Origin: Pseudomonadota bacterium
GTDB lineage: Bacteria > Pseudomonadota > Alphaproteobacteria > Acetobacterales > Acetobacteraceae
DNA length: 5,425 nucleotides
Direction: 5' to 3'
Assembly: GCA_021826565.1 (NCBI GenBank)
Contig: JAKAZJ010000178.1
Coordinates: 1-5,425 of the forward strand
Part shown: one piece after another, positions 4,210 through 5,425 of the stretch
Layout: every line of letters begins with the position of its first letter
Numbering within the stretch: position 1 is the stretch's first letter
Made by a program: the position numbers and the translations under genes
The notes under the pieces: generated by a model
What the model was told of the DNA's origin: nothing
The model's input: the letters and a program-made list of their open reading frames with translations, nothing else
The model's database searches: none

Positions 4210-5425
4210 ATGCCCCGTCGCCCAAAACCCGCCGTCGCCGCGCCGGATCTCCGTCTTGAACTCGCTCCGCGCCTTGGTGGGCGGGAGGCACTGGGGCGGC
4301 AGGACACGCTGCTGGTCGGCCAGGTCATCGCCGCCGCGCCGGTGGCCGCCGTCGCGGTCACCAGTGAGGGCCAATTACTGGCCCGCATCGATTACGGGGC
4401 GGCTGCGGCGCGCGATGCGCCCGGGCCACGCGGATTCCAGCTGGTGCTGGCCCGGCGTCTGACCGAGGCGGCACCGTTCTGGCGCTTCACCGTGCATGTG
4501 ACCACCACCGATGGCGGCGCGCTGGATGTGCCCTGCGCGGCGCGGCGGGAGCCGGGGGGTGACGGCGGGGTGATCGAGGAAGGCCCGCTCTGGACGCTGG
4601 CTCCAGACACCGCTCCCCTCCCCCCCCTGATCGCCTATATCGAGCGCGCTGCGCTGGATCCGGCGGGCACCCTGGCGGTCACCGGATGGAGCCTCGCCGT
4701 GGCCGACCTTGTCGCGGTGCAGGCGTTCATGGACCTCGACCGGGTTGGCGCCGCCCGGCTGCGCGGACCACGGGACGATCTGGCCGCCCATTATGCCGCG
4801 TATCCCGCGACCGATCGCGCCGGCTTCACGCTGACCACGCGGATCGCCCCGGAATATCGGGGCGCGACCGCGCTGACCGTGACCGCGATCGCCGCCGACG
4901 GGACCACGCTGGCGCAATATGTGCCGCTGGAGCGCGCTGCCCGGCTGGACCCGCCGCCCGATGCGGCAGGTCCGGCCGATCCCGCCGCCCGCGCCGCGGA
5001 GCGCCGGCGCATCCACCATCATTGCGACACGGTGCGCGCCGAGGCGGGTGAGCTGCGCCTCGGCGGCTGGGCGATCTCGGCGCTCGGGATCGACGCGATC
5101 TTGGTCCGCCGTGGCGGGGTAACGTTGGGCGAGGCGATTCTGGCCCTGCCGCGACCGGACGTGGCCGCGGCGTATCCGACTATTCCGATGGCGCGCCAGG
5201 CCGGCTTCGCCTTCGCGATGCCGTTGGACCCGCCGCCCGCGCCCGACGAAACAATCGAGGTGACCATCCGCAATCTGCTGGGCGATACCGAGACGCTGGA
5301 GTTGCCGATCGCGGTGGCCACCCCCGCCGCGCCGCGCCCGGCCGCCGAAGCCGCGTTCCGTCTGGAGATCGACCGCCCCGCCTTGGCCGAGGGGGCGATG
5401 GTGGAACCGGTCACGACCCGTCTCA
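4210..5425 (+). CDS. N-terminal part of a large beta-rich repeat protein, possibly glycosyltransferase-associated (runs off the right edge)
   Basis: From ATG 4210, 405 codons stay open to the window end, so the C-terminus and any catalytic domain are missing. The visible part is built of similar modules. A degenerate one (about 13-110) contains RGFQLVL. A second (about 139-240) contains TLAVTGWSLAVADLVAV, then DDLAAHYAAYP and AGFTL. A third (about 272-370) contains ELRLGGWAISALGIDAI, then RPDVAAAYPTIP and AGFAF. A fourth may begin at FRLEIDRPAL (383-392). Alternating hydrophobic residues suggest beta-sandwich folds. An Ala/Pro-rich linker with RAAERRR (261-267) separates the second and third. 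No signal peptide or membrane helix is visible. From memory, GW...PDVAAA.P...GF modules occur at the front of large alphaproteobacterial glycosyltransferases; without the C-terminus this is inference. There is no strong ribosome site; coupling to the preceding gene, 13 bases upstream, is plausible. Confidence 0.75.
   Translation, partial: MPRRPKPAVAAPDLRLELAPRLGGREALGRQDTLLVGQVIAAAPVAAVAVTSEGQLLARIDYGAAAARDAPGPRGFQLVLARRLTEAAPFWRFTVHVTTTDGGALDVPCAARREPGGDGGVIEEGPLWTLAPDTAPLPPLIAYIERAALDPAGTLAVTGWSLAVADLVAVQAFMDLDRVGAARLRGPRDDLAAHYAAYPATDRAGFTLTTRIAPEYRGATALTVTAIAADGTTLAQYVPLERAARLDPPPDAAGPADPAARAAERRRIHHHCDTVRAEAGELRLGGWAISALGIDAILVRRGGVTLGEAILALPRPDVAAAYPTIPMARQAGFAFAMPLDPPPAPDETIEVTIRNLLGDTETLELPIAVATPAAPRPAAEAAFRLEIDRPALAEGAMVEPVTTRL
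4624..5319 (+). other. Two clear beta-sandwich-like modules in the large protein
   Basis: Module A is encoded at 4624-4929 and module B at 5023-5319. Both share the order [TE]L.[VL].GW.[LI]....[IV].A[VI], then a short strand pair, then .R.D[LV]AA.Y...P, then .AGF.[LF], then a final strand group rich in alternating Val/Ile/Leu. They differ strongly in exact residues, consistent with old tandem domain duplication. Boundaries are approximate. Confidence 0.55.

Overview
This 5.4 kb window is GC-rich, densely coding chromosomal DNA. It is probably from an alphaproteobacterium, and the Acetobacteraceae (Rhodospirillales) are my best guess. That guess rests on overall composition, the photolyase type and the style of the two rightmost proteins; no marker gene settles it. 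There are no RNA genes, insertion sequences or CRISPR arrays that I can see, and no gene-free stretch exceeds about 140 bases.

Left block (1-1454, minus strand): two genes of a likely small-molecule catabolic operon. The upstream gene (621-1454) encodes a complete fumarylacetoacetate hydrolase (FAH)-family enzyme. Its TGA stop overlaps by one base the ATG of an AMP-forming acyl-CoA synthetase, of which only the first 207 codons are in the window. The pairing suggests activation of an organic or aromatic acid plus hydrolysis or isomerisation of a diketo or enol acid, with substrates unknown.

Middle block (about 1455-3675, plus strand): a divergent 140-base intergenic region with a small perfect inverted repeat and a tandem 10-mer. 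It is followed by a complete class I DNA photolyase with all expected catalytic landmarks. The photolyase overlaps the next gene through ATGA. That gene encodes a compact metallophosphoesterase of the PPP/ApaH/PrpA type.

Right block (3676-5425, plus strand): a 125-base gap with a sigma70-like promoter candidate and a 7-bp leader stem-loop precedes a 131-residue protein made mostly of two tandem copies of a roughly 44-residue unit (YL..N.DV...SA..HF..GY.EGR.PFP). Thirteen bases later begins a large open reading frame, cut by the window end. Its N-terminal 405 residues hold repeated beta-rich modules of the GW...DVAAAYP...GF type. From memory, such modules and EGR-type units occur in proteins linked to glycosyltransferases and surface polysaccharides, so this block may be the front of a cell-surface glycan locus; that is inference. 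The small repeat gene is visibly less GC-rich than its neighbours, and this block is the least explained part of the window.
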